Shown here: piece after piece, positions 4,719-5,125 of the stretch
How positions within the stretch are numbered: position 1 is the stretch's first letter
Layout: each line of letters starts with the position of its first letter
Origin: JAJXWB01 sp039808645
GTDB lineage: Bacteria; Pseudomonadota; Alphaproteobacteria; Rhizobiales; Beijerinckiaceae
Assembly (NCBI GenBank): GCA_039808645.1
Contig: JBDHTL010000205.1
Coordinates: forward strand, 1-5,125
Length of the DNA stretch: 5,125 nucleotides
Direction of reading: 5' to 3'
Notes under the pieces: model-generated
What the model was told of the DNA's origin: nothing
Database searches by the model: none
What the model saw: the letters and a program-made list of their open reading frames with translations, nothing else
Translations under genes and position numbers: made by a program

Positions 4719-5107
4719 GCAGCGCTCCCGACCGTCCCGGCGAAGCGCGCTTCGAGCAGCGCGTCGAGCGCCGCGACGGCGACCGTCGTCATGTTCCAGC
4801 CTGGCCGTCCGTGGCCGTGCGTGGATTCGATCTCGATACCGAGCGGGACGATCAGCCTGCGCAGCTTGGAGATGTGCACATGCACCAGGTGGTAGCTGAC
4901 CTTGCGGCCCGCGAAGATCGCCGCCTCGATTTCCGAGCTCAGGACGCGCCGCGGCGCGGCGTCGCGAAGCAACGCGAGCACGCGCGCCTGGGTCGGCGTG
5001 ATGCCGAGCGTTTCGCTCATCATCACGGGGCTGCGGCGCATCAGGACGAGCAGCGTCTGCAATTCGTCGACGCGCGCCTGCAGCGCGGCTTCGCGGGCGG
5101 CGTCCAT
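4715..5107 (-). CDS. Coiled-coil plus OmpR/PhoB-like winged-helix protein (130 aa)
   Basis: This encodes 130 residues. Residues 1-25 form a helix (AREAALQARVDELQTLLVLM) likely to dimerise. From about 36 on the chain matches the C-terminal DNA-binding domain of OmpR/PhoB regulators: ITPTQARVLALL (36-47), then VLSSEIEAAIFAG (55-67), the recognition helix VSYHLVHVHISKLRRLIVPLG (70-90) like the family's 'vdvHIsrLRrKl', and IEIESTHGHGRPGW (91-104) like 'ieTvrGvGYrl'. There is no receiver domain, so this is not a two-component response regulator; phosphorylation control is not expected. Similar receiver-less proteins occur in alphaproteobacterial prophages. The ATG at 5107 gives TGATG, as at other junctions here; a GTG at 5110 is the only other nearby start. 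A GGGGGG run lies 6 bases upstream. It probably regulates phage genes; its site is unknown. Confidence 0.85.
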   Translation of the reverse strand: MDAAREAALQARVDELQTLLVLMRRSPVMMSETLGITPTQARVLALLRDAAPRRVLSSEIEAAIFAGRKVSYHLVHVHISKLRRLIVPLGIEIESTHGHGRPGWNMTTVAVAALDALLEARFAGTVGSAA

Positions 5108-5125
5108 CACGCGCCCCCCTTCGGC
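5107..5125 (-). CDS. C-terminal codons of an upstream gene (inferred)
   Basis: A TGA at 5109-5107 shares a base with the ATG of the 130-residue protein, exactly the TGATG junction seen at 4515, 4222, 4025, 3825 and 674. Read back in frame the last residues would be P-K-G-G-A. Lys/Pro/Ala-rich C-termini are common in this block (for example EKAA and DKAA). Only six codons are visible, so this is inferred from the junction pattern alone. Confidence 0.35.

Noticed and set aside
5108..5110. GTG start at 5110 for the winged-helix protein
   Set aside because: It would sit only 3 bases from the purine run, whereas ATG at 5107 has normal spacing and the junction form common in this window.

Overview
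The window looks like part of a contractile-tailed (myovirus, P2-like) prophage or phage in a GC-rich bacterium, most likely an alphaproteobacterium. The host guess rests on base composition, codon style and the look of the small accessory proteins, so it is inference. The phage assignment is firm: the minus strand carries a GpW/gp25-type baseplate wedge protein, a gpJ-type baseplate protein, a gpI-type tail protein and a tail-collar-type fibre, in the classic W-J-I-fibre order of P2-like phages.

Everything real reads on the minus strand, so transcription runs from high to low coordinates. From the right edge come: the last codons of an upstream gene (5107-5125, inferred); a coiled-coil plus OmpR/PhoB-like winged-helix protein (4715-5107); a small beta-rich protein (4515-4718); a second coiled-coil plus winged-helix protein (4222-4515); two small proteins of unknown function (4025-4222 and 3825-4025); and an 88-residue protein whose first residues look like a Mu-type DNA-binding domain and which holds a strong internal start (3559-3825). 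Then come the tail genes: W-like (3152-3556), J-like (2217-3155), I-like (1576-2220), a fibre with a 20-triplet collagen-like stalk (674-1579), a small beta-rich accessory protein (291-674), and the start of a further fibre-like protein that runs off the left edge (1-290).

The genes are packed without intergenic space. The visible junctions are ATGA (4-base) or TGATG (1-base) overlaps, a direct TAG-ATG abutment, or a 2-base gap. This implies one polycistronic message with translational coupling. I see no promoter, terminator, tRNA, insertion sequence, CRISPR array or attachment site, and no gene-free stretch of more than a few bases.

The tail block should build the baseplate (W, J, I) and attach a receptor-binding fibre to it. 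The block of six small genes upstream is less ordinary. Two of them have the same build, a short N-terminal coiled coil followed by a winged helix, and a third begins like a Mu-type DNA-binding domain. Possible DNA-binding proteins placed directly upstream of, and coupled to, the baseplate genes are the most interesting feature here; their function is unknown.
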